From Streptomyces sp. NBC_01216 (lineage in GTDB: Bacteria; Actinomycetota; Actinomycetes; Streptomycetales; Streptomycetaceae): a DNA stretch of 64,000 nucleotides. The translations under genes were made by a program, and so were the position numbers. Where the stretch lies: assembly GCF_035994945.1 (NCBI RefSeq), contig NZ_CP108677.1, positions 5,022,001 to 5,086,000 of the forward strand. The letters run 5' to 3'. The notes below the pieces were generated by a model. It ran no database searches, was not told where the DNA came from, and worked only from the letters and a program-made list of their open reading frames with translations. Positions 8,960-18,546 of this stretch are shown one piece after another; position 1 is the stretch's first letter, and every line of letters starts with the position of its first letter.

Positions 8960-11671
8960 GTGTCGGAAAACAAAGATCAGAAGTTCGTGTACGACTTCAC
9001 CGAGGGCAACAGGGACCTGAAGGACCTGCTCGGTGGCAAGGGCGCGAACCTGGCCGAGATGACCAACCTCGGTCTGCCGGTTCCCCCCGGCTTCACGATC
9101 ACCACCGAGGCGTGCAAGGTCTACCTCGAGAGCGGTTCCGAGCCGGTCGAGCTCCGCGACGAGGTCTCCGCGCACCTCGACGCCCTCCAGGGGCAGATGG
9201 GCAAGCGGCTGGGGCAGGCCGACGACCCGCTGCTCGTCTCGGTCCGCTCGGGCGCCAAGTTCTCCATGCCGGGCATGATGGACACGGTCCTCAACATCGG
9301 CCTCTCCGACGAGTCCGTGGCCGGTCTCGCCACCCAGGCGGGCGACGAGCGCTTCGCGTGGGACTCGTACCGCCGCCTGATCCAGATGTTCGGCAAGACC
9401 GTCCTCGGCGTCGAGGGTGAGCTGTTCGAGGAGGCGCTCGAGGAGGCCAAGGCCGCCAAGAAGGTCACGGTCGACACCGATCTCGACGCCGCCGACCTGA
9501 AGAAGCTGGTCAAGCACTTCAAGAAGATCGTCAAGGTCGAGGCGGGCCGGGACTTCCCCCAGGACCCGCGCGAGCAGATGGACCTCGCCATCGAGGCGGT
9601 CTTCAACTCCTGGAACACCGACCGAGCGAAGCTGTACCGCCGCCAGGAGCGCATCCCGCACGACCTCGGCACGGCCGTCAACGTCTGCTCGATGGTCTTC
9701 GGCAACCTCGGCCCGGACTCCGGCACCGGAGTCGCCTTCACCCGCGACCCCGCCTCCGGTCACCAGGGCGTCTACGGCGACTACCTCCAGAACGCGCAGG
9801 GCGAGGACGTCGTCGCCGGCATCCGGAACACCGTGCCGCTCGCCGAGCTGGAGTCGATCGACAAGAAGTCGTACGACCAGCTGATGCAGATCATGGAGAC
9901 GCTGGAGACCCACTACAAGGACCTCTGCGACATCGAGTTCACGATCGAGCGCGGTCAGCTGTGGATGCTGCAGACCCGGGTCGGCAAGCGCACCGCCGGT
10001 GCCGCCTTCCGGATCGCCACCCAGCTCGTGGACCAGGGTCTGATCGACGAGGCCGAGGCGCTCCAGCGCGTCAACGGCGCCCAGCTCGCCCAGCTGATGT
10101 TCCCGCGCTTCGACGACGCCGCCAGGACCGAGCTGCTGGGGCGCGGCATCGCCGCCTCGCCGGGCGCGGCCGTCGGCAAGGCCGTCTTCGACTCCTACAC
10201 GGCCGTCAAGTGGTCGCGTTCCGGCGAGAAGGTCATCCTGATCCGCCGGGAGACCAACCCGGACGACCTGGACGGCATGATCGCCGCCGAGGGCATCCTG
10301 ACCTCCCGTGGAGGCAAGACCTCGCACGCCGCCGTCGTCGCCCGCGGCATGGGCAAGACCTGTGTCTGCGGTGCCGAGGAGCTGGAGGTCGACACCAAGC
10401 GACGCCGGATGACCACCGCCTCGGGCGCGGTCATCGAGGAGGGTGACGTCGTCTCCATCGACGGCTCCACCGGCAAGGTCTACCTCGGCGAGGTCCCGGT
10501 CGTGCCCTCCCCGGTCGTCGAGTACTTCGAGGGCCGGATGCACGCCGGCGCCGACGACGCCGACGAGCTGGTCGCCGCCGTGCACCGCATCATGGCCTAC
10601 GCCGACCGCGTACGCCGCCTGCGAGTACGGGCCAACGCCGACAACGCCGAGGACGCGCTGCGGGCCCGTCGCTTCGGCGCCCAGGGCATCGGGCTGTGCC
10701 GCACCGAGCACATGTTCCTCGGTGAGCGCCGCGAGATGGTCGAGAAGCTCATCCTCGCCGACACCGACGAGGAGCGCGCGGAGGCCCTGGAGGCCCTTCT
10801 GCCGCGTCAGAAGCAGGACTTCGTCGAACTCTTCGAGGCGATGGACGGCCTGCCCGTCACGGTCCGCCTGCTCGACCCGCCGCTGCACGAGTTCCTGCCC
10901 GACATCACCGAGCTGTCGGTGCGCGTCGCCCTCGCCGAGGCCCGCAAGGACCCGAACGAGAACGACCTGCGCCTGCTCCAGGCCGTCCACCGTCTGCACG
11001 AGCAGAACCCCATGCTGGGTCTGCGCGGCGTCCGCCTCGGCCTGGTCATCCCGGGCCTGTTCACCATGCAGGTCCGTGCGATCGCCGAGGCCGCCGCGCA
11101 GCGGATCGACGCCAAGGGCGACCCGCGTGCGGAGATCATGATCCCGCTGGTCGGCACCGTCCAGGAGCTGGAGATCGTCCGCGAGGAGGCCGAGCAGGTC
11201 ATCGCCGAGGTGCAGGCGCAGACCGGAGTGGAGCTGAAGCTCGCGCTCGGCACCATGATCGAGCTGCCGCGCGCCGCCGTGACCGCCGGTCAGATCGCCG
11301 AGGCCGCCGAGTTCTTCTCCTTCGGTACCAACGACCTCACGCAGACGGTCTGGGGCTTCTCCCGCGACGACGTGGAGGCATCGTTCTTCACGGCGTACCT
11401 GGAGAAGGGCATCTTCGGGGTCTCCCCGTTCGAGACCATCGACAAGGACGGCGTCGGGGCGCTGGTGCGCAGCGCCGTCGAGGCCGGCCGGGCCACCCGT
11501 CCCGACATCAAGCTCGGTGTCTGCGGCGAGCACGGCGGTGACCCGGAGTCGGTGCACTTCTTCCACGAGGTCGGTCTCGACTACGTCTCCTGCTCGCCGT
11601 TCCGGATCCCGGTGGCGCGCCTGGAGGCGGGCCGGGCCGCGGCCGAGTCGAGCGGCAGCGACAGCCGCTGA
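8960..11671 (+). CDS. ppdk: Pyruvate, phosphate dikinase
   Basis: Interconverts pyruvate + ATP + Pi with PEP + AMP + PPi, 903 residues. Seen: N-terminal ATP-grasp (LLGGKGANLAEMTNLGLPVPPGFTI; SVRSGAKFSMPGMMDTVLNIG), the swivelling phospho-His domain (TSRGGKTSHAAVVARGMGKTC with the catalytic His), and the C-terminal PEP/pyruvate barrel ending GVCGEHGGDPESVHFF with the catalytic Cys. I chose GTG at 8960 (VSENKDQKF) because AGGAG lies 9 nt upstream; an in-frame ATG at 8939 lacks this. Monocistronic with its own palindromic upstream region. Confidence 0.95.
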   Translation: MSENKDQKFVYDFTEGNRDLKDLLGGKGANLAEMTNLGLPVPPGFTITTEACKVYLESGSEPVELRDEVSAHLDALQGQMGKRLGQADDPLLVSVRSGAKFSMPGMMDTVLNIGLSDESVAGLATQAGDERFAWDSYRRLIQMFGKTVLGVEGELFEEALEEAKAAKKVTVDTDLDAADLKKLVKHFKKIVKVEAGRDFPQDPREQMDLAIEAVFNSWNTDRAKLYRRQERIPHDLGTAVNVCSMVFGNLGPDSGTGVAFTRDPASGHQGVYGDYLQNAQGEDVVAGIRNTVPLAELESIDKKSYDQLMQIMETLETHYKDLCDIEFTIERGQLWMLQTRVGKRTAGAAFRIATQLVDQGLIDEAEALQRVNGAQLAQLMFPRFDDAARTELLGRGIAASPGAAVGKAVFDSYTAVKWSRSGEKVILIRRETNPDDLDGMIAAEGILTSRGGKTSHAAVVARGMGKTCVCGAEELEVDTKRRRMTTASGAVIEEGDVVSIDGSTGKVYLGEVPVVPSPVVEYFEGRMHAGADDADELVAAVHRIMAYADRVRRLRVRANADNAEDALRARRFGAQGIGLCRTEHMFLGERREMVEKLILADTDEERAEALEALLPRQKQDFVELFEAMDGLPVTVRLLDPPLHEFLPDITELSVRVALAEARKDPNENDLRLLQAVHRLHEQNPMLGLRGVRLGLVIPGLFTMQVRAIAEAAAQRIDAKGDPRAEIMIPLVGTVQELEIVREEAEQVIAEVQAQTGVELKLALGTMIELPRAAVTAGQIAEAAEFFSFGTNDLTQTVWGFSRDDVEASFFTAYLEKGIFGVSPFETIDKDGVGALVRSAVEAGRATRPDIKLGVCGEHGGDPESVHFFHEVGLDYVSCSPFRIPVARLEAGRAAAESSGSDSR

Positions 11672-11757
11672 CCGAACGTTCAGTAGCGAAAAGGCCACCG
11701 GAGCCGCCGTTCGTCCCCGACCCTCACCGATGGGCGGCGGCTCCGGGTCGCGAGAGA

Positions 11758-11796
11758 GACGGGGCGGACACCTTGTGCGGAGGTGTCCGCCCCGTC
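11758..11796 (+). terminator. ppdk terminator
   Basis: Perfect 16-bp stem GACGGGGCGGACACCT with its complement and a 7-nt loop, about 90 bp after the ppdk stop. Confidence 0.8.
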
Positions 11797-11931
11797 GTCC
11801 GTGGGTCCCCGATGCGGTGCGAGACGGGTGATCACCCAGGCTTCGGCCGGAAGTAAGTTCGTGTTCAATATCGAGCGGATCAATTATTCGCTGTTGAACA
11901 TTTTCGCGATTCGACCCGCAAAGAACGAGGC

Positions 11932-11969
11932 GGGCGCGGCCACCGGATCCCCACCCGGTGGCCGCGCCC
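11932..11969. terminator. Strong intergenic hairpin
   Basis: 15-bp perfect inverted repeat GGGCGCGGCCACCGG with its complement and an 8-nt loop. Probably a terminator for a short transcript from the AT-rich region just upstream, or a structured leader of the regulator at 12213. Confidence 0.55.
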
Positions 11970-12212
11970 ATTACCCTTGCCGGGCAAGTGAGCCGCAACC
12001 CTCGCCGACCGCCGCCGGACGCCCGAAGCCCCCCACGGTCTTCGTCGCGTCACCTCGGTCCTGAAGGTTTCCTGCCCGACACGCACAGCCTTTCGGTTTG
12101 CCCCCGGTCTCCGCGATGCTTTTCAAGTGTGGCTGAAACACCCTGGTAACGTCCTGTGATGGTGTGCATACTCCTTGCAGGGGGTGGTTGCGAGTGCACA
12201 GGTGGGGGTTTC

Positions 12213-13238
12213 ATGCTGCGGATTCATTTCACAGGAAACGACTTGGCCGGCGTCCGGATGGCCGCCCGACCGGACGTTCTGTGGGAAACGATTCTCAGTT
12301 TTCACCGTTTAAGGGACCGGCGCGGCAACGTCGTCTACGGAGAATGGCGGTCGGAAACCCGTACCCGGCTGAACGGTGAGACGCGGCTGCTTGCCGCCTT
12401 GGTTCCCAGCCGTGGATATTTTCCCGACTTCCTGACGCCCGCCGAGGGCCTCGGTGGGCTCGACGAGGGGCTTGCGGCGGTCCGTGCCACCTCTCCCGAA
12501 CGGCTCCGTGCCGAGCTGGCGCTGCTGGGCGCCGCACGGCCCGGCGGCCGGACCGTGCCCCATTCCCTGAGGCTGTTGGCCGAGGGGGGCGCAGAATCGT
12601 TCAGCCGCCTCATCGGGGCGCTGCGCAGCTACCACCGGGCCGCCGTCGAGCCGTACCTGCCCCACATCAGGGCGCGAGTGGAGGCGGACCGGGCCATGCG
12701 CGGCCGGGCGCTGCTCGACGGCGGGACCGAGGAACTCCTCGCCTCCCTGCCGCGGATGCTCCGCTGGCGCGCCCCGGTCCTGGAGTCCGACTATCCCGTC
12801 GACCGTGACCTGTACCTGGACGGCCGCGGGCTGCTGCTCCAGCCGTCGTACTTCTGCCGCGGCACGCCCGTCGTCCTGCGCGATCCGGCACTGCCGCCGG
12901 TGCTCGTCTACCCGATCACCCACTGCGAGGCGCCGACCGTCCGCGAACCGGGCGGGTCCTCGCTGGCGAAGCTGGTCGGCACCACGCGGTCCGCGGTGCT
13001 GCACGCCATCGGTGACGGCGGCACCACCAGTGAACTGGCCCGCAGGGCCGGGGTGTCGCTCGCCTCGGCCAGCCAGCACGCCGGTGTCCTGCGTGAGGCC
13101 GGCCTCGTCGCGACACTGCGGCACGGCAACGCGGTGCTGCACACGCTGACGCCCCTCGGCGCCGCCCTGCTGGGCGGCGCTCGGGGGGCGCCACGAGGGG
13201 AGCCGTGCTACGCCCGGAACGGGCCCGTCACCTCGTAG
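12213..13238 (+). CDS. ArsR-like winged-helix regulator, DUF5937-type
   Basis: 341 residues. The C-terminal part is a winged helix of ArsR type (LVGTTRSAVLHAIGDGGTTSELARRAGVSLASASQHAGVLREAGLVATLRHGNAVLHTLTPLG). The N-terminal two thirds (LRIHFTGNDLAGVRMAARPDVLWETILSFH) match the DUF5937-type extension common in Streptomyces regulators. No Cys/His metal motif of classic ArsR sensors is seen in the helix, so a metal role is unlikely. The ATG at 12213 follows GGGGG. Targets unknown. Confidence 0.82.
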   Translation: MLRIHFTGNDLAGVRMAARPDVLWETILSFHRLRDRRGNVVYGEWRSETRTRLNGETRLLAALVPSRGYFPDFLTPAEGLGGLDEGLAAVRATSPERLRAELALLGAARPGGRTVPHSLRLLAEGGAESFSRLIGALRSYHRAAVEPYLPHIRARVEADRAMRGRALLDGGTEELLASLPRMLRWRAPVLESDYPVDRDLYLDGRGLLLQPSYFCRGTPVVLRDPALPPVLVYPITHCEAPTVREPGGSSLAKLVGTTRSAVLHAIGDGGTTSELARRAGVSLASASQHAGVLREAGLVATLRHGNAVLHTLTPLGAALLGGARGAPRGEPCYARNGPVTS

Positions 13239-13527
13239 CGAGGCGAAGGCGCCGGAGCCGGCCGTGGGGACCCGGGGCCTGGAGCACACATTGACTGTGC
13301 AGCAACAAACAGTGAAGGCGAGGCGTCGGCTCGCGGTCCGGGCCCGGCGCCCCGGCCCGGCGGCCGGAAACAGGTCCGCGGCGCGCCGACGGGAGCGACC
13401 GGGCCGTGATCGGGTGCCGGGTCCGGAAAGATTCTCCGCGGACAGCGATGAGTTTCGACCGGGCCCGCCGTCCTACCTCTCGTAGGCGCCGAACGTGGAG
13501 CCCGGACCGGAGAGAAGAGAGACCGCC

Positions 13528-13938
13528 ATGCCCCAGATGATCTTCGTCAACCTGCCCGTGAAGGACCTCGAAGCCTCGAAGAGCTTCTGGAGCAAGCTCG
13601 GTTACTCCTTCAACCCGCAGTTCAGCGATGACACCACCGCGTGCCTCGTCATCAGCGACACGATCTTCGCGATGCTGCTGACGGAGCCCCGCTTCAAGGA
13701 GTTCACCGCACCGGGCAAGGAGATCGCCGACGCGGCCAGGACCACCGAGGTGCTGATCGCGCTGAGCGCCGAGAGCCGGGAGAAGGTCGACGAACTCGCC
13801 GACGCCGCCCTCTCCGCAGGTGGCTCACCGGCCAAGGAGCCCGTCGACTACGGCACGATGTACGGCCGCTCCTTCGCGGACGTGGACGGCCACCACTGGG
13901 AGGTCATGTGGATGGACCCGTCCGCGGTCCAGGGCTGA
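13528..13938 (+). CDS. VOC-family (glyoxalase/bleomycin-resistance fold) protein
   Basis: 136 residues. N-terminal beta-alpha module IFVNLPVKDLEASKSFWSKLGYSFNPQF, and C-terminal FADVDGHHWEVMWMDPSA with the usual late Asp/Glu pattern. VOC proteins bind a metal and act on varied small molecules; the substrate is unknown. Resembles the PhnB/YwcF-type VOC proteins of actinobacteria. The ATG follows AGAGAAGAGAGAC. Stands alone, facing nirD. Confidence 0.85.
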   Translation: MPQMIFVNLPVKDLEASKSFWSKLGYSFNPQFSDDTTACLVISDTIFAMLLTEPRFKEFTAPGKEIADAARTTEVLIALSAESREKVDELADAALSAGGSPAKEPVDYGTMYGRSFADVDGHHWEVMWMDPSAVQG

Positions 13939-14103
13939 CCGGAGCGGGCCGCCCCGAGCGGCCCCGAGGCGCGGGCGAGCGGCCCCGGAGTGATCCGGAG
14001 CCGCTCGCCCGCGCCCGCCGGTCCCGTCACCCGGGCGCCACCGGCCCGGAGCCCCCTCTCTCCGTCCCCTCTGTTCCCGGCAGCCGGCGGACGGGCCCGC
14101 CGC

Positions 14104-14436
14104 TCAGACCGCGCGGACCGGGTACACCGCCACCGTCACCTCGTCGTCGTCCAGGCAGCGGCCCGTCTCCAGATCGAAGCGCTGCTTCAGCAGCGGCGAG
14201 GCCACGAACACCCGCCCGTCCGCCGAGCCGAGCAGCCCCCGGGACAGGACCTGCGCCCCGGTGAACGGATCACGGTTGTCGATCGCGTAGGCGCGCCCCG
14301 ACCGGTCCCTGAACAGCGCCGCCTGCCGGCCGTCGGGCAGCAGCGCCGCCACACCCCGGCCCGGCGTCAGCCGGGACTCCTCGCAGACGGCCGTCCACGC
14401 GTCGGCCTCGGTGTCGTGGGAGAGTTCGAGCTTCAT
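14104..14436 (-). CDS. nirD: Nitrite reductase small subunit
   Basis: 110-residue Rieske-like small subunit of NADH-dependent assimilatory nitrite reductase. The fold is recognisable (WTAVCEESRLTPGRGVAALLPDGRQAALFRDRSGRAYAIDNRDPFTGAQVLSRG...SPLLKQRFDLETGRCL). The Rieske ligands are absent, as is usual for NirD. Its ATG overlaps the nirB stop (ATGA), so translation is coupled to nirB. Last gene of the operon. Confidence 0.93.
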   Translation of the reverse strand: MKLELSHDTEADAWTAVCEESRLTPGRGVAALLPDGRQAALFRDRSGRAYAIDNRDPFTGAQVLSRGLLGSADGRVFVASPLLKQRFDLETGRCLDDDEVTVAVYPVRAV

Positions 14437-16967
14437 CGGGCGGAGGCTCCTTCCAGGCGGGTTCCGATGGTCAGAACGGTCAGGTCCGGCTTGATCTGCT
14501 CACGCTCCGGGACGAATCGCACCGACGGGTCCGGCGCGTCCGGAGCGTTCACGAAGGACACGAAGCGACGCAGTCGGTCCGGGTCGTCCAGGGTCTGCGC
14601 CCACTCGTCCTGGTAGTCCGCGACGTGCGCGGCCATCAGCGACTCCAGTTCGTCGCAGAGCCCCAGCGAGTCGTGCACGACCACGTCCCTGAGGTGGTCG
14701 AGCCCGCCCTCCAGCCTCTCCAGCCAGGTCGAGGTGCGCTCCAGCCGGTCGGCGGTGCGGATGTAGAACATCAGGAAGCGGTCGATCAGGCGGACCAGCT
14801 CGGCGTCCGAGAGGTCCTGCGCCAGCAGGTCCGCGTGCCGCGGGGTCGCGCCGCCGTTGCCGCCGACGTAGAGGTTCCAGCCGCTCGCAGTCGCGATGAC
14901 GCCGAAGTCCTTCGACCGGGCCTCCGCGCACTCCCGGGCACAGCCGGAGACGGCCGACTTGAGCTTGTGCGGCGAGCGCAGGCCCCGGTAGCGCAGCTCC
15001 AGTCCGATCGCCATCCGCACCGAATCCTGGACGCCGTAGCGGCACCAGGTCTGCCCCACGCAGGACTTCACCGTGCGCAGCGACTTGCCGTACGCGTGGC
15101 CCGACTCGAAGCCGGCGTCGACCAGCCGGGTCCAGATCGCCGGCAGCTGGTCCACCCGGGCGCCGAACATGTCGATCCGCTGCCCGCCGGTGATCTTCGT
15201 GTAGAGCCCGAAGTCCCGCGCCACCTCCCCGATCACGATCAGCTTGTCCGGGGTGATCTCGCCGCCGGGGATGCGCGGCACCACCGAGTACGAGCCGTTG
15301 CGCTGGAGGTTCGCCAGGAAGTGGTCGTTGGTGTCCTGGAGCGCGGCCTGCTCGCCGTCGAGGATGTAACCGTTGTTGAGGGAGGCCAAAATGGAGCCCA
15401 CGGTGGGCTTGCACACCTCGCAGCCGTCGCCCCCGCGCGCCTCCGGCCTGCCGTGCCCGTCCAACAGCGCCGCGAAGGACGTCAGCCGCAGGGCCCGGGT
15501 GATCTCGTACAGCTCGCTGCGGGTGTACGAGAAGCAGCCGCACAGGCCCTTGTCGGTGGCCGCGGGCAGCAGTTGCTGGATGACCTTCACACAGCTCCCG
15601 CACCCGGTACCGGCCTTGGTACAACGCTTGACCTCGGGCAACGTCGTGCACTGCCCGATGGCGTGCTTGGTGACGTTGTGACAGGAGCAGACGACCGCGT
15701 CGTCCGGCAGGGCGGACGGCCCGAGCGCGACCGGTGCGCCGGCGCCCGCCGGCAGCACCAGCTGCTCCGGGGCGACCGGTGGCACCGTGCCCGTGAGCGG
15801 GCGGAGCATGCCGTACGAGTCCGCGTCGCCGACCAGCACACCGCCGAGCAGGACCCCGTCGCCGTCGACCACCAGCTTTCGGTACACGCCGGAGCGGGAG
15901 TCCGCGTAGACGACGTCCAGACAGCCCTCGGCGGCGCCGTGCGCGTCACCGAAGGAGGCCACGTCCACCCCGAGCAGCTTCAGCTTGGTCGACATGTCCG
16001 CACCGGTGAAGGAGTGCTCCTCCGCCGAGGCGATCGTCGCCGCCGCCGTCCGCGCCATCTCGTAGCCGGGCGCCACCAGGCCGTACACCCGGCCGTCCGC
16101 GGCCAGCGCGCACTCACCGATCGCGAAGACGGCCGGGTCGGAAGTGCGGCACTGCTCGTCGACCCGGATGCCGCCCCGCTCGCCGACGTCGAGGCCGCAG
16201 TCGCGGGCCAGCTGGTCCCGCGGCCGTACGCCCGCCGAGAACACCACCATGTCCGTGGCGAGTTCGGAGCCGTCCGACAGGCGCATCCCGGTGACCGCGC
16301 CGTCCTGCGTCACGACCTCCTGCGTACCGGTCCCGGTGTGGACGCTCAGCCCCATCCGCTCGATCGTACGCAGCAGCGCCGCACCACCGCCTTCGTCCAC
16401 CTGCACCGGCATCAGCCTCGGGGCGAACTCCACGACGTGGGTGTCCAGCCCGAGGCCCTTGAGCGCGCCCGCCGCCTCCAGACCGAGCAGGCCGCCGCCG
16501 ACCACGGCGCCGGTGGCCGCGGTCTTCGCGTACTCCTCGATCGCGAGCAGGTCCTCGATGGTCCGGTAGACGAAGCAGCCGCGGGCGTCCTTGCCGGGGA
16601 CCGGCGGGACGAAGGGGAACGAGCCGGTGGCCAGGACGAGGGTGTCGTACGCGAACACCCGCCCCGAACGCGCGGTGACCGTGCGGGTGCCGCGGTCGAC
16701 CGACTCGGCCGGGTCGCCGACGTACAGCTCGATGCCGTGCTTCTCCAGGAAGCCGTCCTCGACCATCGACAGATCGTCGGGCGTACGTCCGCTGAAGTAG
16801 GAGGTCAGCTGGACCCGGTCGTAGGCGGGGCGCGGTTCTTCGCAGAGGACCACGATCCGGGCGCGCTCGGTGACGCCCCGGTCGGCCAGTGCCTCCAGGA
16901 ACCGCTGGCCGACCATTCCGTGGCCGACCAGGACGACGGTGGGGGTGTGCGCGGGCGTGGTCGACAT
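14433..16967 (-). CDS. nirB: Nitrite reductase [NAD(P)H] large subunit
   Basis: Reduces nitrite to ammonium using FAD, Fe-S centres and siroheme, 844 residues. Order: N-terminal FAD/NAD domain (VVLVGHGMVGQRFLEAL; VVGGGLLGLEAAGAL), BFD-like [2Fe-2S] cysteines (VCSCHNVTK...CTKAGTGCGSC), a second Cys cluster, then the siroheme/[4Fe-4S] part with CVGQTWCRYG and SGCARECAEA. ATG at 16967 was chosen: GGAGG lies upstream and the preceding gene stops 1 bp before. Downstream of the FAD oxidoreductase, behind a GlnR-type site. Confidence 0.95.
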   Translation of the reverse strand: MSTTPAHTPTVVLVGHGMVGQRFLEALADRGVTERARIVVLCEEPRPAYDRVQLTSYFSGRTPDDLSMVEDGFLEKHGIELYVGDPAESVDRGTRTVTARSGRVFAYDTLVLATGSFPFVPPVPGKDARGCFVYRTIEDLLAIEEYAKTAATGAVVGGGLLGLEAAGALKGLGLDTHVVEFAPRLMPVQVDEGGGAALLRTIERMGLSVHTGTGTQEVVTQDGAVTGMRLSDGSELATDMVVFSAGVRPRDQLARDCGLDVGERGGIRVDEQCRTSDPAVFAIGECALAADGRVYGLVAPGYEMARTAAATIASAEEHSFTGADMSTKLKLLGVDVASFGDAHGAAEGCLDVVYADSRSGVYRKLVVDGDGVLLGGVLVGDADSYGMLRPLTGTVPPVAPEQLVLPAGAGAPVALGPSALPDDAVVCSCHNVTKHAIGQCTTLPEVKRCTKAGTGCGSCVKVIQQLLPAATDKGLCGCFSYTRSELYEITRALRLTSFAALLDGHGRPEARGGDGCEVCKPTVGSILASLNNGYILDGEQAALQDTNDHFLANLQRNGSYSVVPRIPGGEITPDKLIVIGEVARDFGLYTKITGGQRIDMFGARVDQLPAIWTRLVDAGFESGHAYGKSLRTVKSCVGQTWCRYGVQDSVRMAIGLELRYRGLRSPHKLKSAVSGCARECAEARSKDFGVIATASGWNLYVGGNGGATPRHADLLAQDLSDAELVRLIDRFLMFYIRTADRLERTSTWLERLEGGLDHLRDVVVHDSLGLCDELESLMAAHVADYQDEWAQTLDDPDRLRRFVSFVNAPDAPDPSVRFVPEREQIKPDLTVLTIGTRLEGASAR

Positions 16968-16968
16968 C

Positions 16969-18207
16969 TCAGGAGCCTCCGTCATGGGTGAGCAGGTGGA
17001 GCAGGGGAGCGTGCGGAAGGGCCTCGTCGCCCTCCCACGCTCGGGCGAGCGCTCCGATCGCGGCGAGATCGCCCAGCAGGACGCCGCCGACCAGGCGGTC
17101 CCCGCGGACGACGACCTTGCGGTACGCCCGGCGGGTGCCGTCGGTCAGCTGCACGACGTCGTCGCCGGGCTGGGCCTCGGCCTCGCCGAAGGCGGCGAGA
17201 TCGAGCGGCACCGGACCGCCGAGGGTCAGCCGGGTCAGCGCCCGGGTACCGGTGTAGGCGGGCACGGGCACCCGGGGCCCGTCCGGGACCCGGGTGCCCG
17301 GCGGCGCGTAGGCCGAGCCCGCGCCCGCCAGCACGGACGCCAGCGCGTCCGCCTGTTCGAGGGCCGGGCCGGCGAGTCCGTAGACGCGGCCGTCGTGTTC
17401 GGCGCAGTCGCCGATCGCGTGGATGTACGGGTCGGAGGTGCGCAGCTCGTCGTCGACGACGACTCCGGTGCGCACGTCCAGACCGGCGTCCCGGGCGAGC
17501 CCGACGCGCGGCCGGACCCCGCAGGTGAGGACCACGACCTGTGCGTCGAGGACGAAGCCGTCGGCGAGTTCGACGGCCGTGACCGCGCCGTCCCCGCCGT
17601 GCAGTCCGCTGACCCGGCACTCGGTGTGCACCTCCACGCCGAGGGACTCCACGTGGTCGCGCAGTAGCGCCGAGGCCCGCTCGTCGAGCTGGCGTTCCAT
17701 CAGCCGCTCGCCCTGCTGGGCCAGGACGACCTCGGCGCCCAGCGCGGCCAGCGCGCGGGCAGCGGAGACCCCGAGGAGTCCGCCGCCGATGACGACGGCG
17801 CGGACCCCCGGGCGGACGACCGTCCGCAGGGCCAGGCAGTCCTCGAGGGTACGGAACGGATGGACGCCCGAGGGCAGCCTGGCGTCGCGCAGTCCGCGCA
17901 GCGGCGGCAGCACCGGATTGGAGCCGGTCGCCAGGACCAGGTGGTCGTAGCCGACCGTCGTCCCGTCCGCGCACTCCACGACCCGGGCGGCACGGTCGAT
18001 CCGCACCGCCCGGACGCCGCGCCGCACCGGTTCCCGGGTGTCGGGCAGCGTGATGACCTCGGGCTCGTACCGCCCGGCGAGGACATCCGCGAGCAGCACC
18101 CTGTTGTACGGTGCGTGCGTCTCCTCGCCGAGGAGGGTGACCGGCAGGCGCTGGGCGAGCCGGGCACCTGCCGTTCCGCCCCCGACCACCACGATCCGTG
18201 TACTCAT
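16969..18207 (-). CDS. FAD/NAD(P)-dependent oxidoreductase of the nitrite/nitrate operon
   Basis: 412 residues related to the N-terminal half of NirB. FAD motif VVVGGGTAGARLAQRL at 5-20, LATGSNP, NAD motif VVIGGGLLGVSAARALAALG mid-protein, and the late FAD site IHAIGDCAEHDG. It lacks the Fe-S and siroheme domains. First gene of the operon, immediately followed by nirB, so it most likely delivers electrons to nitrate or nitrite reductase (NasB-like role); this is inferred from context. Starts 24 bp below the GlnR-type site. Confidence 0.85.
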   Translation of the reverse strand: MSTRIVVVGGGTAGARLAQRLPVTLLGEETHAPYNRVLLADVLAGRYEPEVITLPDTREPVRRGVRAVRIDRAARVVECADGTTVGYDHLVLATGSNPVLPPLRGLRDARLPSGVHPFRTLEDCLALRTVVRPGVRAVVIGGGLLGVSAARALAALGAEVVLAQQGERLMERQLDERASALLRDHVESLGVEVHTECRVSGLHGGDGAVTAVELADGFVLDAQVVVLTCGVRPRVGLARDAGLDVRTGVVVDDELRTSDPYIHAIGDCAEHDGRVYGLAGPALEQADALASVLAGAGSAYAPPGTRVPDGPRVPVPAYTGTRALTRLTLGGPVPLDLAAFGEAEAQPGDDVVQLTDGTRRAYRKVVVRGDRLVGGVLLGDLAAIGALARAWEGDEALPHAPLLHLLTHDGGS

Positions 18208-18546
18208 GACACGAAGCGTGCGGGCTGGGTGTTACCCGTCGACATCCCGCCTGTTTCCCGTACGGAACGCTGATCTCAGCCCCCGGGAGAGCGCGCTGTG
18301 AGGACGCGCCCCTCACGCACGCCGGGGGAGCCGGCGTGAGGTCCGGCCCCCGGTCGGAGCCTCCTCGCGGGCGCCCCGAGGAGCGTGGGGGACCGGCCGG
18401 CGAAGGCGTTCTCGTATACCGGCGGCCCGGTGCGCGGAAGGCGACGACCTCGGCCGTTCCTCCTCCTCGACGGCCCGGACCGGGGCCACCCGCACCGGGC
18501 CGTCCCGGCACCGACCTCCGCGGACAGAACGCCTAGGCTCACCACC
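18208..18546. other. Divergent promoter region, nir operon / TauE permease
   Basis: 339 bp. The left part carries the GlnR-like site for the nir operon (18231-18268). I see no convincing operator in the remaining GC-rich 280 bp before the permease gene. Confidence 0.6.
18231..18268 (-). promoter_or_regulatory. GlnR-type binding site upstream of the nir operon
   Basis: Read on the minus strand: GTTCC-n6-GAAAC-n6-GATGT-n6-GTAAC. Four half-boxes are spaced exactly as in actinobacterial GlnR sites (GTnAC-n6-GAAAC in tandem with 11-bp periodicity). GlnR control of nirB is established in Streptomyces coelicolor; here it is inferred from the site. Confidence 0.75.

Larger units (their letters stand above)
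11672..12212. other. Intergenic region with two hairpins and an AT-rich core
   Basis: 541 bp without a gene. It holds the ppdk terminator (11758-11796), a markedly AT-rich stretch at about 11850-11910 (with TGTTCAA and TTGAACA in inverted orientation), and a second strong hairpin (11932-11969). The AT-rich part is probably promoter DNA. Confidence 0.5.

Noticed and set aside
8858..11998. A 1046-codon minus-strand frame opposite ppdk, and similar long frames opposite nirB, nasA, dnaG and the ABC genes
   Set aside because: High-GC codon bias opens antisense frames. Their products are Arg/Gly/His/Asp-rich with no domain, while the sense frames encode clear families.
13264..13485. A 73-codon Arg-rich frame upstream of the VOC gene
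   Set aside because: GTG start without ribosome site and composition of a random high-GC frame.
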